A DNA stretch of 64,000 nt from Halomonas campaniensis (GTDB lineage: Bacteria; Pseudomonadota; Gammaproteobacteria; Pseudomonadales; Halomonadaceae), in contig NZ_JACHZF010000018.1 of assembly GCF_014193375.1 (NCBI RefSeq), positions 1 to 64,000 on the forward strand, read 5' to 3'. The notes under the pieces are model-generated. The model saw nothing but the letters and a program-made list of their open reading frames with translations, was not told the origin of the DNA and ran no database searches. Position numbers and translations under genes: made by a program. Positions 17,220-26,072 of the stretch are shown piece after piece. Every line of letters starts with the position of its first letter. Position 1 is the stretch's first letter.

Positions 17220-19064
17220 ATGCGTGCCATAGCGACCGTCTGCCTGAGCGGCGACCTGAGAACCAAGCTTGAGGCCATCGCCCGTGCCGGTTTCGATGGC
17301 GTCGAGATCTTCGAGAACGACCTCCTCTCCTTCGATGGCTCCCCTGAGGAGGTGAGGGCCCTTTGCGAGCGCCTGGGCCTGGCCATCGTGGCCTTCCAGC
17401 CGTTTCGCGATTTCGAGGCCATGCCCGAGCCCCAGCGTAGCCGCAACCTAAAGCGTGCCGAGCGCAAGTTTGACCTCATGGAGCAACTGGGCACCGATTT
17501 TCTGCTGGTCTGCAGTAGCGTTTCGCCCCAGGCCATCGACGACATGGATCGGGTCGTGGCGGATCTGCGCGAACTGGCCGAGCGGGCGGCACGGCGAAAT
17601 ATGCGGGTGGGTTTCGAGGCACTGGCCTGGGGGCGGCATATCTCCGACTACCGGGATGCCTGGGAAGCGGTGCGCCGCGCCGACCATCCCAACCTCGGCG
17701 TAGTGCTCGACAGCTTCCATATCCTCTCGCGGGGGCATGACCTCTCCACCATCGGCAAGATTCCTCGGGAGAAGATCTTCTTCGTCCAGGTGGCCGATGC
17801 CCCGCTGCTGGAGATGGATATCCTTCAATGGAGCCGCCACTTCCGCTGCTTCCCTGGCCAGGGGCGCCTGCCGCTCAAGCCGTTCATGGAAGCGCTGGCC
17901 CGGTCCGGCTATGACGGGCCGCTGTCGCTGGAGATCTTCAGCGATGCCTTCCGCGCCGCCCCCACCGAGATCACCGCCCTGGACGGGCTGCGCTCGTTGA
18001 TCTGGCTCGAGAACCTGCTGCCCGAGGGGCCCTGGGCCGGCAAGATCCCGCCGGCGCCGCACTACGGTGGCATCCATTTCATCGAGTTCACCCTGGACGA
18101 GGAGAGTGCCGCCCCTCTCGGCGAGTTCATCGAGGCGCTGGGCTTCCGCCACGTGGGGCGCCACCGCTCCAAGAACGTCGAGCTCTGGAAGCAGGGCGAG
18201 ATCCATCTGGTGCTCAACTTCGAGACCGACAGCTTCGCCCACACCTTCCGGTTGCTGCATGGCACCTCGGTATGCGCCGTCGGCTTCCGGGTCGATGACG
18301 TCGAGGTTGCCCTGGCCCGCGCCAAGGCCTTCAAGGCCCCGACATTCCGCGGCCAGGTGGGCGAAGGCGAGATGGAGATTCCCGCACTGCGCGGCATCGA
18401 GGGCAGCCTGGTCTATCTGGTGGATGATGCGGCGGCCGATGACCTCCAGTGGCGAACCGACTTCGAGCTGTTCGATCAGGACAGTCGCAACGAGGCAGGC
18501 CTGGCTCGCATCGACCACCTCTCCTACGTGCTGCCGGCGACCCAGCTGCTGGGCTGGCAGCTGTTCCACCGTACCGTCTTCGGTTTCGATGCCGAGCCGG
18601 AGAACGAGATCATCGACCCGCGGGGCATGCTGGTGAGCCAGGCGGTGGTCAGCCCCGACCGCAGCATCCGCCTGCCGCTGACGGTCTCCCAGGCCCAGGA
18701 GACCCAACCGGGGCGCTTTCTCAGCGAGTTCCGCGGCGGCGTGCAGCAGATCGCCTTCGAGAGCCACGACATCTTCGCCACCGTCGACGAGATCCAGGCC
18801 CGGGGCCTGCCGCTGCTGAAGATCCCGCAGAACTACTACGACGACCTGGAGGCGCGCTTCGGCCTCGACGAGGCGCTGCTGGAGGCGCTGCGCCAGCGCA
18901 ATATCCTCTTCGACCGCAATGAGGAAGGGGACTTCTTCCACGCCTACACCGAGACCTTCTCGGGGCGCTTCTTCTTCGAGATCGTCGAGCGGCGTGGCGG
19001 CTACCAGCAGTTCGGTGCGGCCAACGCGGGCATCCGCCTGGCGGCCCAGGCCGCCCAGCGCTGA
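17220..19064 (+). CDS. quiC: 3-dehydroshikimate dehydratase (sugar isomerase/HPPD-like fusion)
   Basis: 614-residue two-part enzyme converting 3-dehydroshikimate to protocatechuate. Residues 1 to about 275 form an AP-endonuclease-2-type TIM barrel with metal-ligand candidates in GFEALAWG, VVLDSFHI and LSLEIFSD. From about 290 two vicinal-oxygen-chelate (4-hydroxyphenylpyruvate dioxygenase-like) repeats follow, including GIHFIEFTLDE, LARIDHLSYVLP and GRFFFEIVERRGGYQQFGAAN. This domain order is the one seen in Pseudomonas QuiC-type dehydratases. I chose ATG 17220, with GGGAGAGG six bases upstream; earlier ATGs at 17166 and 17214 are less well placed. First gene of the quinate/shikimate arm. Confidence 0.88.
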   Translation: MRAIATVCLSGDLRTKLEAIARAGFDGVEIFENDLLSFDGSPEEVRALCERLGLAIVAFQPFRDFEAMPEPQRSRNLKRAERKFDLMEQLGTDFLLVCSSVSPQAIDDMDRVVADLRELAERAARRNMRVGFEALAWGRHISDYRDAWEAVRRADHPNLGVVLDSFHILSRGHDLSTIGKIPREKIFFVQVADAPLLEMDILQWSRHFRCFPGQGRLPLKPFMEALARSGYDGPLSLEIFSDAFRAAPTEITALDGLRSLIWLENLLPEGPWAGKIPPAPHYGGIHFIEFTLDEESAAPLGEFIEALGFRHVGRHRSKNVELWKQGEIHLVLNFETDSFAHTFRLLHGTSVCAVGFRVDDVEVALARAKAFKAPTFRGQVGEGEMEIPALRGIEGSLVYLVDDAAADDLQWRTDFELFDQDSRNEAGLARIDHLSYVLPATQLLGWQLFHRTVFGFDAEPENEIIDPRGMLVSQAVVSPDRSIRLPLTVSQAQETQPGRFLSEFRGGVQQIAFESHDIFATVDEIQARGLPLLKIPQNYYDDLEARFGLDEALLEALRQRNILFDRNEEGDFFHAYTETFSGRFFFEIVERRGGYQQFGAANAGIRLAAQAAQR

Positions 19065-19126
19065 AGGGCCGCCCACAACAACGACAGGGAGGTGGCATGG
19101 CGCCGCCTTCGCTTGGGAGGATAGTT

Positions 19127-19990
19127 ATGAAACTCGGTCTCATCGGCAAGGCCATCATGAACTCTAGCTCGCCCGACCTGCACGTGCGGCTCGGCGAGCT
19201 GACCGGCATCCCGACCACCTACGATCTTTTCGACGCCAATGAGCAGCCCATCGCCTCGCTGGAGGAGCAGGTGCGCAAGGTGATTGCCGGGGGCTATCGG
19301 GGCGTCAATGTCACCTACCCCTGGAAGGAGGCCGCCGTGTCGCTGGCCACCCGCCCCTCGGAGGGCGCACGCATGGTGGGGGCGGCCAACACCCTGGTGT
19401 TCGAGGAGGGCGAGATCATCGCCGAGAACACCGACTTCACCGGCTTCATGAGCGGTTTCCGGGCCACCCTGGGCGATCGTGACCCGGGGCGCGTGCTGTT
19501 GATCGGCACCGGGGGCGTGGGCAAGGCGGTGGCCTTCGGCCTGGGCAAGCTCGGCGCCTCCGAGGTGGTCCTGATGGATCTCGATCCGGCCAAGTCGCGC
19601 CAGCTGGCCGGGGAGCTCGAGGCCCAGGGCTTCGCCTCCTCCACCATCACGGCCGAGCAACTTGCCGAGACGGTGCCGGGCTGCGACGGCCTGGTCAACT
19701 GCACCCCCATCGGCCATGAGAAGAGCCCCGGCTGCCCGCTGCCCAAGGAGCTGATTCAGGCCCACCACTGGATCTTCGATGCGGTCTATGTGCCGGCAGT
19801 CACCGAGTTCATTGCCGCTGCGACAGCCGTGGGGGCCAGCGTGGTGAGCGGCGTCAGCCTGTTCGTCTTCCAGGGCGTCGACGCCTTCAAGCTGTTCTGC
19901 GAGGATCAGGCCAGGCGCGCCGCCGCCGATGAGCAGGCGGCCACCCTGTTTGCCCACTACAAGCGTGAACTGCTGAAGGAGAATGGCTGA
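19127..19990 (+). CDS. Quinate/shikimate dehydrogenase, AroE family, probably catabolic and NAD-dependent
   Basis: 287-residue shikimate dehydrogenase family enzyme that would oxidise quinate or shikimate to the 3-dehydro acid. Substrate residues are conserved: SSSP (13-16), NVTYPWK with K67, and NTDFTG with D103. The dinucleotide motif is GTGGVGKA (127-134). After beta-2 it reads MDLDP (D151, D153) instead of the basic NRT patch of NADP-using AroE, pointing to NAD and a catabolic role. ATG 19127 has GGGAGG six bases upstream; an in-frame ATG at 19097 also has a GGGAGG and adds ten residues. Followed by the dehydroquinase with a one-base overlap. Confidence 0.85.
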   Translation: MKLGLIGKAIMNSSSPDLHVRLGELTGIPTTYDLFDANEQPIASLEEQVRKVIAGGYRGVNVTYPWKEAAVSLATRPSEGARMVGAANTLVFEEGEIIAENTDFTGFMSGFRATLGDRDPGRVLLIGTGGVGKAVAFGLGKLGASEVVLMDLDPAKSRQLAGELEAQGFASSTITAEQLAETVPGCDGLVNCTPIGHEKSPGCPLPKELIQAHHWIFDAVYVPAVTEFIAAATAVGASVVSGVSLFVFQGVDAFKLFCEDQARRAAADEQAATLFAHYKRELLKENG

Positions 19991-20436
19991 TGAGCCAGGG
20001 CAAGGTGCTGGTCCTGCACGGGCCCAACCTCAATCTGCTGGGCACCCGCCAGCCGGAGATCTACGGCTACGAGGCCCTGGACGACGTCAACAACGCCCTG
20101 CGCGAGAAGGCGGTCCTGGCCGGCTGGGACCTCGATTGCCGGCAGAGCAACCACGAGGGCGAACTGATCGACGCTATCCATGCCGCTCGCCTCGACGGGA
20201 CCAAAGCGATCATCATCAACCCCGCGGCCTATACCCATACCTCGGTGGCGATCCTCGATGCCCTGAACGCCTTCGAAGGCAAGGTCTTCGAGGTGCACAT
20301 CTCCAACGTGCACCAGCGCGAGAGCTTCCGCCACCACTCCTACGTCTCCCTGCGCGCCGACGGCGTGATCGCCGGCCTCGGCACCCAGGGCTACAAGGCG
20401 GCGCTGGATGCCGTGATCCAGGCCGCCGACGGCTGA
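19990..20436 (+). CDS. aroQ: Type II 3-dehydroquinate dehydratase
   Basis: 148-residue dodecameric-type dehydroquinase that interconverts 3-dehydroquinate and 3-dehydroshikimate. It starts with the family signature [18 protein letters not shown] (R20, Y25), and has [10 protein letters not shown] (N78, H83), [18 protein letters not shown] (E101, H103, R110). Its TGATG overlap with the dehydrogenase shows that both are one operon with quiC, so here it serves quinate catabolism (a QuiB role), though it could also serve biosynthesis. Confidence 0.93.
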   Translation: MSQGKVLVLHGPNLNLLGTRQPEIYGYEALDDVNNALREKAVLAGWDLDCRQSNHEGELIDAIHAARLDGTKAIIINPAAYTHTSVAILDALNAFEGKVFEVHISNVHQRESFRHHSYVSLRADGVIAGLGTQGYKAALDAVIQAADG

Positions 20437-20461
20437 TTCCGGACCCGTAGGCCTTTCCAGG

Positions 20462-20496
20462 CGACAACGCCAGCGGCACGGCCGCTGGCGTTGTCG
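20462..20496. terminator. Bidirectional hairpin between convergent genes
   Basis: A perfect 16-bp stem (20462-20477 with 20481-20496) closed by the 3-base loop ACG, lying between the ends of aroQ and the convergent DMT transporter gene. No T-run, but position and stem strength suggest termination in both directions. Confidence 0.6.
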
Positions 20497-20545
20497 TTGC
20501 TGGGGCCGTTTCGTGGTCAGGGGCTGAGTCCCTCGTTTTCCCTGC

Positions 20546-21439
20546 TTATCCCCGGCGTGTGGCGAGGAAGAGCCCGGCCCCGATGATCAGCACGGCACCC
20601 AGGTAGGTTGCCAGCAGCGGGACATCGCCGAACACCAGGTGGCCGGCCAGGGTGGCCCAGACGATCTGCAGGTAGAGGAAGGGCGAGACCAGGGAGGCGG
20701 GTGCGCAGCGCATGGCCAGGATCAGGCCGAGCTGGCTCACGGCTCCGAGGGTGCCGACCAGCAGGAAGAGGGGGATGTGGCCGACGGCGATGGGCGTCCA
20801 GACGAAAGGAACCACCAGGGAGCTGACCAGAGCGCCGGCCAGGCCCGCATAGAACAGCGAGGCAAGCGGATGGTCGTTGCGTCCGAAGCGACGCGTGGCC
20901 AGCTGGTAGAGCGCGAAGCAGAACGCCATCCCGAAGGGCAGCAGGGCGGCGGGTTGGGCACGCCAGTCCACCGGGCCCACGGCGATCACCACCCCGATGA
21001 AGCCGGTCACGACAGCGGCGCCGCGTGCCGGGGTCACCTTCTCCTTCAGCAGCGGAATCGCCAGCAGGGTCACCAGTAGCGGCGCGCTGAAATTGATCAC
21101 ATAGACCTGCAGCAGCGGCAGTTCGCGGAAGGCCAGGAAAGCGAAGGTGCTGGCCCCCAGCAGCAGCAGGCCTCGCAGGAACTGGCCGGGAAGCGACTCG
21201 ATGGAGGCCAGGATTTCCCGGCAACGGGGCCAGCCGAGCATCAGCAGGTATCCGCCCAGCACCAGCATATGACCGGCGTAGCGCGCCCAGACCACCTGCA
21301 CGGGCGAATAGCTCTGGGTGAGCCACTTGACCCCGGTATCGAGCAGGGTGAACAGCAGTCCGGCCCCCAGCATGAAGGCGATGCCCAGCAGGGGGCGGTC
21401 GGCGGTGGGGGCGGGAAGCGTGGTCGTGGAAGGCGTCAT
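20546..21439 (-). CDS. DMT superfamily (EamA) transporter
   Basis: 297-residue inner-membrane protein with ten predicted membrane spans in two EamA repeats, e.g. LLGIAFMLGAGLLFTLLDTGVKWLTQ and LLPFGMAFCFALYQLATRRF. Family members export amino acids, nucleosides or other small metabolites. I prefer ATG 21439; a TTG at 21457 would add six residues. The gene converges on aroQ and is first in line after a gap, so a link to the hydroaromatic genes is only positional. Confidence 0.8.
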   Translation of the reverse strand: MTPSTTTLPAPTADRPLLGIAFMLGAGLLFTLLDTGVKWLTQSYSPVQVVWARYAGHMLVLGGYLLMLGWPRCREILASIESLPGQFLRGLLLLGASTFAFLAFRELPLLQVYVINFSAPLLVTLLAIPLLKEKVTPARGAAVVTGFIGVVIAVGPVDWRAQPAALLPFGMAFCFALYQLATRRFGRNDHPLASLFYAGLAGALVSSLVVPFVWTPIAVGHIPLFLLVGTLGAVSQLGLILAMRCAPASLVSPFLYLQIVWATLAGHLVFGDVPLLATYLGAVLIIGAGLFLATRRG

Positions 21440-21515
21440 GGCGCTCGGGCGTCTCAAGGTAGAAGCTTAATACTAGCAGGCTAATTGATAGGTGCCAGGT
21501 GCCAACTGTTGGGGC

Positions 21516-22343
21516 CTACCGGCTGGCGACGAGGGTTCGAGCCTTCTCGAGCGCCAGCCTCGCCCGCTCCAGCGCGGTGACGCCCTGCCGGCGCAGCGAC
21601 TCGGTGGGGATCTCCAGGCTGAGCGGTGCCTCGGGTGGCAGCGTCCTCAGCAAGGCCTTGAGGTCGATATCACCATCGCCGGGAAAGCAGCGCTGCTGCC
21701 TGGCCTCGTGCAGGATCTTTTCCATGCTGGCGGGGACTGGACCTGCGACATCACAGAGCTGGGCGTAGCGCGTCCACTCGGCGGGTATTTCAGCCAGCTC
21801 CTCCAGACGACTGCTCGAACGGTTGAAGTGGAAGGCGTCGACCAACAGGCAGGCATTGGTATGGCCGGCATCACGAACTGCGGAGACGATTCGTTGTGCC
21901 TGGGAAAGATTCTTCGCACCTGTCCAGGGCATGAACTCCAGATGGGGGTGCAGGCCGAGAGGCGCGGCCAGTTCGCAGAGCGACGCGAAGTTATCGACCA
22001 GGCGCACGTGGTCCTCGTCGTTCCCAGCCACCAGCACCTCGCTGGCCCCCAGCTCTGCGCCGATCTCCAGCACACGATGGAAGTCCCGGCCCACCTCGGT
22101 ATCCGGCCTGAGGCGCAGGATCTCGATATCGAGGACCCTGAGGCCTGTCTCCCCCAGGCGCTGTCGAGTGCGCCGCAGCAAGCCTGCATCGCTTGCCAGG
22201 GGATAGTGGTGCTCCTCCGGCGTCGCCGGGATCAGCCGCAGGCCGACGGCATCGTAGCCGGCAGTGGCAGCGGCCTCCACCATGTCGGGGGGCGAGAGTT
22301 CCAGGACCGTCAGGGCGGCCAGAGAGAAGAGGCGATCAGACAT
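21516..22343 (-). CDS. Sugar phosphate isomerase/epimerase family TIM-barrel protein
   Basis: 275-residue AP-endonuclease-2/xylose-isomerase-like TIM barrel. Visible metal or proton-transfer candidates lie in LHPHLEFMPW (Glu), CLLVDAFHFNRS (Asp/His), RYAQLCDVAG and LSLEIPTE (Glu). This is the same fold as the N-terminal half of the dehydratase at 17220, so a dehydratase or isomerase step on a hydroaromatic acid is plausible. Its start at 22343 overlaps the end of the flavoprotein gene by eight bases, so the two are co-translated. Confidence 0.75.
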   Translation of the reverse strand: MSDRLFSLAALTVLELSPPDMVEAAATAGYDAVGLRLIPATPEEHHYPLASDAGLLRRTRQRLGETGLRVLDIEILRLRPDTEVGRDFHRVLEIGAELGASEVLVAGNDEDHVRLVDNFASLCELAAPLGLHPHLEFMPWTGAKNLSQAQRIVSAVRDAGHTNACLLVDAFHFNRSSSRLEELAEIPAEWTRYAQLCDVAGPVPASMEKILHEARQQRCFPGDGDIDLKALLRTLPPEAPLSLEIPTESLRRQGVTALERARLALEKARTLVASR

Positions 22344-24081
22344 CGTCGGCGAGCTCGCTTCTTGATTCGGCGGGAATGACGGCGCCCTTGCCGGTAGCAT
22401 GCAGGCCGGCGATATGCCCGAAGGTCATGGCCGGGCCCAGGTTGATGCCGCCGGCCGGGTAGTAGCCGCCCATGATGCTGGCCATGTCGGTACCTGCCGC
22501 ATAGAGACCGCCAATCGGATGCCCTTGAGCATCCAGCACCTGGGCGTGCTCGTTGGTCTTGAGCCCGGCGAAGGTGCCGAAGCAGCCGGGGACCACTTTC
22601 ACCGCGTAGAAGGGGCCCTGGTCCAGGGGCGCCACGCAGGGGTTGGGGCCATGGGCCGGGTCGCCCTGCTTGCGGTTGTAGGGGGTGGAGCCGCGGCCGA
22701 ATTCCGGGTCCTCACCCCGAGCGGCGTGGTGGTTGTACTCGGCGACCGTGGCTGCGAGCCCGTCCGGGTCGATGCCGCAGTTCCTGGCCAGTTCCTCGAT
22801 AGTGCGCCCGACCTTGAGGTAGCCCTTGCGGATCCAGTGCTTGAAGGGCACCGGAGACGGGCGGGTAATGCCGAGGCCGTACCGGCGCTGAAAGCGGTGG
22901 GTGCAGATCAGCCAGGAGCAGAGCTCCTCGCCTTCCGGCACCGCCTTGACCATGGCATCCACATAGTCGTAGTAGCCGTGGGCCTCGTTGACGAAGCGCC
23001 TACCGCTGGCCAGCACGCCTATGATGCCGGGCTTGCCGCGATCGATGATATGCGGGAAGTGGCCGACGCGTCCGTCCCGGTAGGGCACCAGCGAGACCGG
23101 CGCCCAGGCCACCGGCGAGTAGAGGCTGGTGTCCACCTCGCCGCCAACCGACTCTCCCAGGCGTAGGCCATCGCCGCTGGCGGAGGGCGGGGGCAGTGGC
23201 CAGTGCTCCTGGCCGGTGGGGGTGTGCGGGAAGAGCGCCTTGCGCCGTGCGATATCCCAGGGGAAGCCGCCAGCGGCCAGCACCACGCCGCGCCGGGCGT
23301 TGAGGGTCACCTCGCCGTCTGGAGCCTCCACCACCACACCGCCGACCCGTCCTTCCACGCGGATAAGCTGCTTCGCCGGTGATGCAACGCGTAGCTCTAC
23401 CCCCAGGTCGTCGGCGGACTTGGCCAGCCGGCCGATCAGAGCCACGCCGTTGACCAGCTGCATGGCGCGGCCATGGCGGGCCAGATCATAGAGGTGGCGA
23501 GTGAAGCGTTTGGTGACATGGACAAAGGACCTGAGCGAACGAGTGACGGTCAGAAACGCCATCAGGTCCGGCCCGGCCTGGATCGGCATGCCGAGGAAGG
23601 CGGTCTCTGGCATGGTCTTGCGCAGCTTGGCCAGCGTCTGACGACTTAGTTCGCGGCCGTCGAAGGGGGCGGCGATTACCGAACGGCCGCCGGTGCCAGC
23701 CCCGGGACTATCGCCATGGACATCGGCGATGGCGTTGCCGTCGGCGAACTGCAGCGCGGTCTTCTCTTGGAAGAATTCGACCATCTTCGGCGCGGCGGCG
23801 AGGAAGGCGTCAACCCTGGCTGGGTCATAGCGCTCGCCCAGCTCGTGGCGCAGGTAGGTGCGCACCGTCTCCGGGTCTTCCTCGATGCCGGCGGCGCGGG
23901 CCAGGGGGTTCAGCGGGGTCCACATCCATCCGCCGGACCAGGCTGTGGCGCCACCCAGAGTCGCGGCCTTCTCAACCACCACGACCCTGAGGCCCTGATA
24001 GGCCGCTGTGACGGCGGCGGAGAGACCGGCGGCGCCGGACCCGATTACCACCAGATCGTAGTCGTCCTGCATGTTGGCCAT
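22336..24081 (-). CDS. FAD-dependent oxidoreductase, 3-ketosteroid dehydrogenase/fumarate reductase flavoprotein family
   Basis: 581-residue flavoprotein. The N-terminal Rossmann VIGSGAAGLSAAVTAAYQG, the acidic VVEKAATLGGATAWSGGWMW and the C-terminal FAD block GGYYPAGGINLGPAMTFGHIAG are those of the KstD/flavocytochrome c family, which introduces or removes C-C double bonds next to a carbonyl. GAGGG precedes the ATG. With an isomerase-type TIM barrel coupled to its end and an IclR regulator nearby, it may desaturate a cyclohexanone or cyclohexenone carboxylate toward an aromatic ring. That reaction is a hypothesis; the family assignment is solid. Confidence 0.8.
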   Translation of the reverse strand: MANMQDDYDLVVIGSGAAGLSAAVTAAYQGLRVVVVEKAATLGGATAWSGGWMWTPLNPLARAAGIEEDPETVRTYLRHELGERYDPARVDAFLAAAPKMVEFFQEKTALQFADGNAIADVHGDSPGAGTGGRSVIAAPFDGRELSRQTLAKLRKTMPETAFLGMPIQAGPDLMAFLTVTRSLRSFVHVTKRFTRHLYDLARHGRAMQLVNGVALIGRLAKSADDLGVELRVASPAKQLIRVEGRVGGVVVEAPDGEVTLNARRGVVLAAGGFPWDIARRKALFPHTPTGQEHWPLPPPSASGDGLRLGESVGGEVDTSLYSPVAWAPVSLVPYRDGRVGHFPHIIDRGKPGIIGVLASGRRFVNEAHGYYDYVDAMVKAVPEGEELCSWLICTHRFQRRYGLGITRPSPVPFKHWIRKGYLKVGRTIEELARNCGIDPDGLAATVAEYNHHAARGEDPEFGRGSTPYNRKQGDPAHGPNPCVAPLDQGPFYAVKVVPGCFGTFAGLKTNEHAQVLDAQGHPIGGLYAAGTDMASIMGGYYPAGGINLGPAMTFGHIAGLHATGKGAVIPAESRSELADDV

Positions 24082-24102
24082 GTCGAGCCCTCACTGGAAT
24101 AC

Positions 24103-24124
24103 TGTTCTGGTAAAATCTAGAACA
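24103..24124. promoter_or_regulatory. Inverted repeat upstream of the flavoprotein gene
   Basis: TGTTCT at 24103-24108 and AGAACA at 24119-24124 form a perfect 6-bp inverted repeat with a 10-base AT-rich centre, 22 bases upstream of the start codon. A good candidate operator for the IclR regulator at 25223. Confidence 0.5.
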
Positions 24125-24190
24125 TAATTCCACTTTTAGCAATGGCCGAGCGCGACGTGCCGCCATGGTTCCGGGTGGCAGTGGATGTAT

Positions 24191-25147
24191 TCAGCCGGCC
24201 GGCAGCAGGTCGTAGTGCTTCATCAGGCCTATGGCGAGGCTTAGTGTCACGAAAGCGCCCAGGGTGGCGACCATAAGGGCGGTGGCGCTGACCCCGGCCA
24301 GACCGTAGCGCTGGCCGAGCAAGGGATAGACACTGATCATCGGTGCGCAGGCGAACAGCAGCGCGCCGGCAAGCAGCATCGGGTCTGCCTCGGGCATCAG
24401 CAGGAAGAAGCCGAGTATCGCGAGGGGATGGAGGAGCAGCTTGCCAATCACGATCTGGCCGACGTCACCGGCCATGCCGCGCACCTGAAGGCCGAATAGC
24501 GTGCCACCGATCACGAACAGGGCGGCAGGACCCGCGGCGCTGGCCAGCATGTCGACGACCTGTGCCATGGGGCGAGGCAGGGAGGTGTCGGTCACCGCCA
24601 GCATCACGCCCAGTGTCAGGCCGATCAGTATCGGATTGCGAACCAGACGGACGACCGTCTTGCGGGCGGCGGTGATGATTCCGGCGCCGCTCTGGCGGCC
24701 CGCTTCGGCCAGGATCAGCGCCGCCGGGATGATCAGCAGGTTCTCGATCAGCATGTTCAAGGCCAGGAAGATGGCTGCTGGCGAAGCGCCGAGTACCATG
24801 GCGGCCACCGGATAGCCGATGAAGCCGCTGTTGGAGGCAGACATGCCCAAGGCATGCATGGCCCCCTCGCTGAGAGATTTCCCCTGCAGACGCAGGGTCA
24901 GCAGCAGGGCGACCGCGAATACCGCGACAGAGCCAAGTCCATAGGCCAGCAGGTAGTGGGGCTGGATGACTTCGTCGAGGGGGTTCTGGGTCAGGGCCCG
25001 GATCACCAGTGACGGCAGCGCGAAGTAGAGCACGAAGGTGCCGATGCCCTGTATCTGCTCGCGGTTTACCAGCTTGGTGGCCATGGCCAGATAGCCCGTG
25101 CCGATCAGCAGGAAGATCGGCGTGGTGATGACCAGTATCTCGAGCAC
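24191..25147 (-). CDS. AEC (auxin efflux carrier) family transporter
   Basis: 318-residue membrane protein with about ten spans in two halves, matching the AEC family (malonate, malate and other carboxylate carriers). The hydrophobic start is LEILVITTPIFLLIGTGYLA and the mid-protein crossover shows ALGMSASNSGFIGYPV, with a Gly/Asn-rich pattern typical of the family. I chose the GTG at 25147 because GGAGG is five bases upstream. Probably imports or exports the acid handled by the adjacent flavoprotein. Confidence 0.8.
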   Translation of the reverse strand: MLEILVITTPIFLLIGTGYLAMATKLVNREQIQGIGTFVLYFALPSLVIRALTQNPLDEVIQPHYLLAYGLGSVAVFAVALLLTLRLQGKSLSEGAMHALGMSASNSGFIGYPVAAMVLGASPAAIFLALNMLIENLLIIPAALILAEAGRQSGAGIITAARKTVVRLVRNPILIGLTLGVMLAVTDTSLPRPMAQVVDMLASAAGPAALFVIGGTLFGLQVRGMAGDVGQIVIGKLLLHPLAILGFFLLMPEADPMLLAGALLFACAPMISVYPLLGQRYGLAGVSATALMVATLGAFVTLSLAIGLMKHYDLLPAG

Positions 25148-25222
25148 GGAGGCCTCCTTGCCGTGGCTCCAGGGAGCAGAGGCCGGCATGCTGAGTCAGC
25201 AATGGTGCCGGCCTGCGATCGT

Positions 25223-26002
25223 TCAGGTAAACAGCGGGGAGGTCGGGGCGACCTGGGAGAGCTCCTGGGCGGCCTGCAGCATTGCCGGTGCCAGCGCCGC
25301 CACGCGTTCGGCATCCAGTCGCACGCTGGGGCCTGCGATGCTCAGCACGCCCTGGGGGTGGCCGTCCGCAGGGTGCCGGATCAGTGCCGCCATCGCCGTG
25401 GTGCCGGGACCCATGCTGTCGCTGACCCAGCTGTAGCCGCGACTCCGCGTCCACTCGAGGTGCTCGAGGACCTCTTCACGGCTTCGGGGCGCCTGGGGGC
25501 CCACCGGGTGGTCGGTCTCCAGGCCGTGGCGCTCAAGCAGCGCCAGTGCCTCTTCAGGGGGCAGGGCGGCGAGCCAGGCGTGACCGCTGGCGGTGCAGAA
25601 CAGCGGCGCCGCCTTGCCCATATCGGGGTCGTAGCGCAGACCGCTGCGTGCGCCCTGGGCCTTGGCGATCCAGGTCAGGTGGTCACCCTCGATCACCGAG
25701 AGCCTAACGAGTTCGCCGCTCTGCTCGGCCAGGCGGTCGAGGATCGGCTGGATGAGGTCGCTGGTCCCGGTGCTGGCCAGGTATCGGAACCCCATTGCTA
25801 CCAGGCGGGTGGTGAGCTGGTAGCGCTGGCTCATGGGATCCTGGCGCACATGCCCCAGCCGGATCAGTTCGTTGCAGATGCGATGCGCCGCACTCTTGGG
25901 GATGCCCAGGCGATCGGCAACGACCAGCAGCGGCAGGCCGCTGGCATCTTCGGAGAGGGCTTCCAGTACGCCCAGAGTGCGTTCGATCAGGCTCCCCGCC
26001 AT
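25223..26002 (-). CDS. IclR family transcriptional regulator
   Basis: 259-residue regulator. N-terminal winged helix SLIERTLGVLEALSEDASGLPLLVVADRLGIPKSAAHRICNEL is followed by the IclR effector domain (GLRYDPDMGKAAPLFCTASGHAWLA and the C-terminal GPGTTAMAALIRHPADG, GVLSIAGPSVRL). ATG 26002 is used; GTG 26008 is two codons upstream. It reads in the same direction as the AEC, flavoprotein and isomerase genes and probably controls them through the GTTCT/AGAAC repeat at 24103. A related half-site pair (AGAAC and GTTC) lies before its own gene at 26036-26046. Confidence 0.85.
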   Translation of the reverse strand: MAGSLIERTLGVLEALSEDASGLPLLVVADRLGIPKSAAHRICNELIRLGHVRQDPMSQRYQLTTRLVAMGFRYLASTGTSDLIQPILDRLAEQSGELVRLSVIEGDHLTWIAKAQGARSGLRYDPDMGKAAPLFCTASGHAWLAALPPEEALALLERHGLETDHPVGPQAPRSREEVLEHLEWTRSRGYSWVSDSMGPGTTAMAALIRHPADGHPQGVLSIAGPSVRLDAERVAALAPAMLQAAQELSQVAPTSPLFT

Positions 26003-26035
26003 GGTCACATCTCGCTATCCAAAAGATTTACTTTA

Positions 26036-26046
26036 GAACGTTGTTC
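26036..26046. promoter_or_regulatory. Possible autoregulatory site of the IclR gene
   Basis: GAAC-GTT-GTTC sits 34 bases upstream of the IclR start at 26002. It contains AGAAC and GTTC half-sites like those at 24103-24124 but with different spacing, so the match is weak. Confidence 0.3.
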
Positions 26047-26072
26047 AGGAAAAGTCATCGCGCATTGATGGT

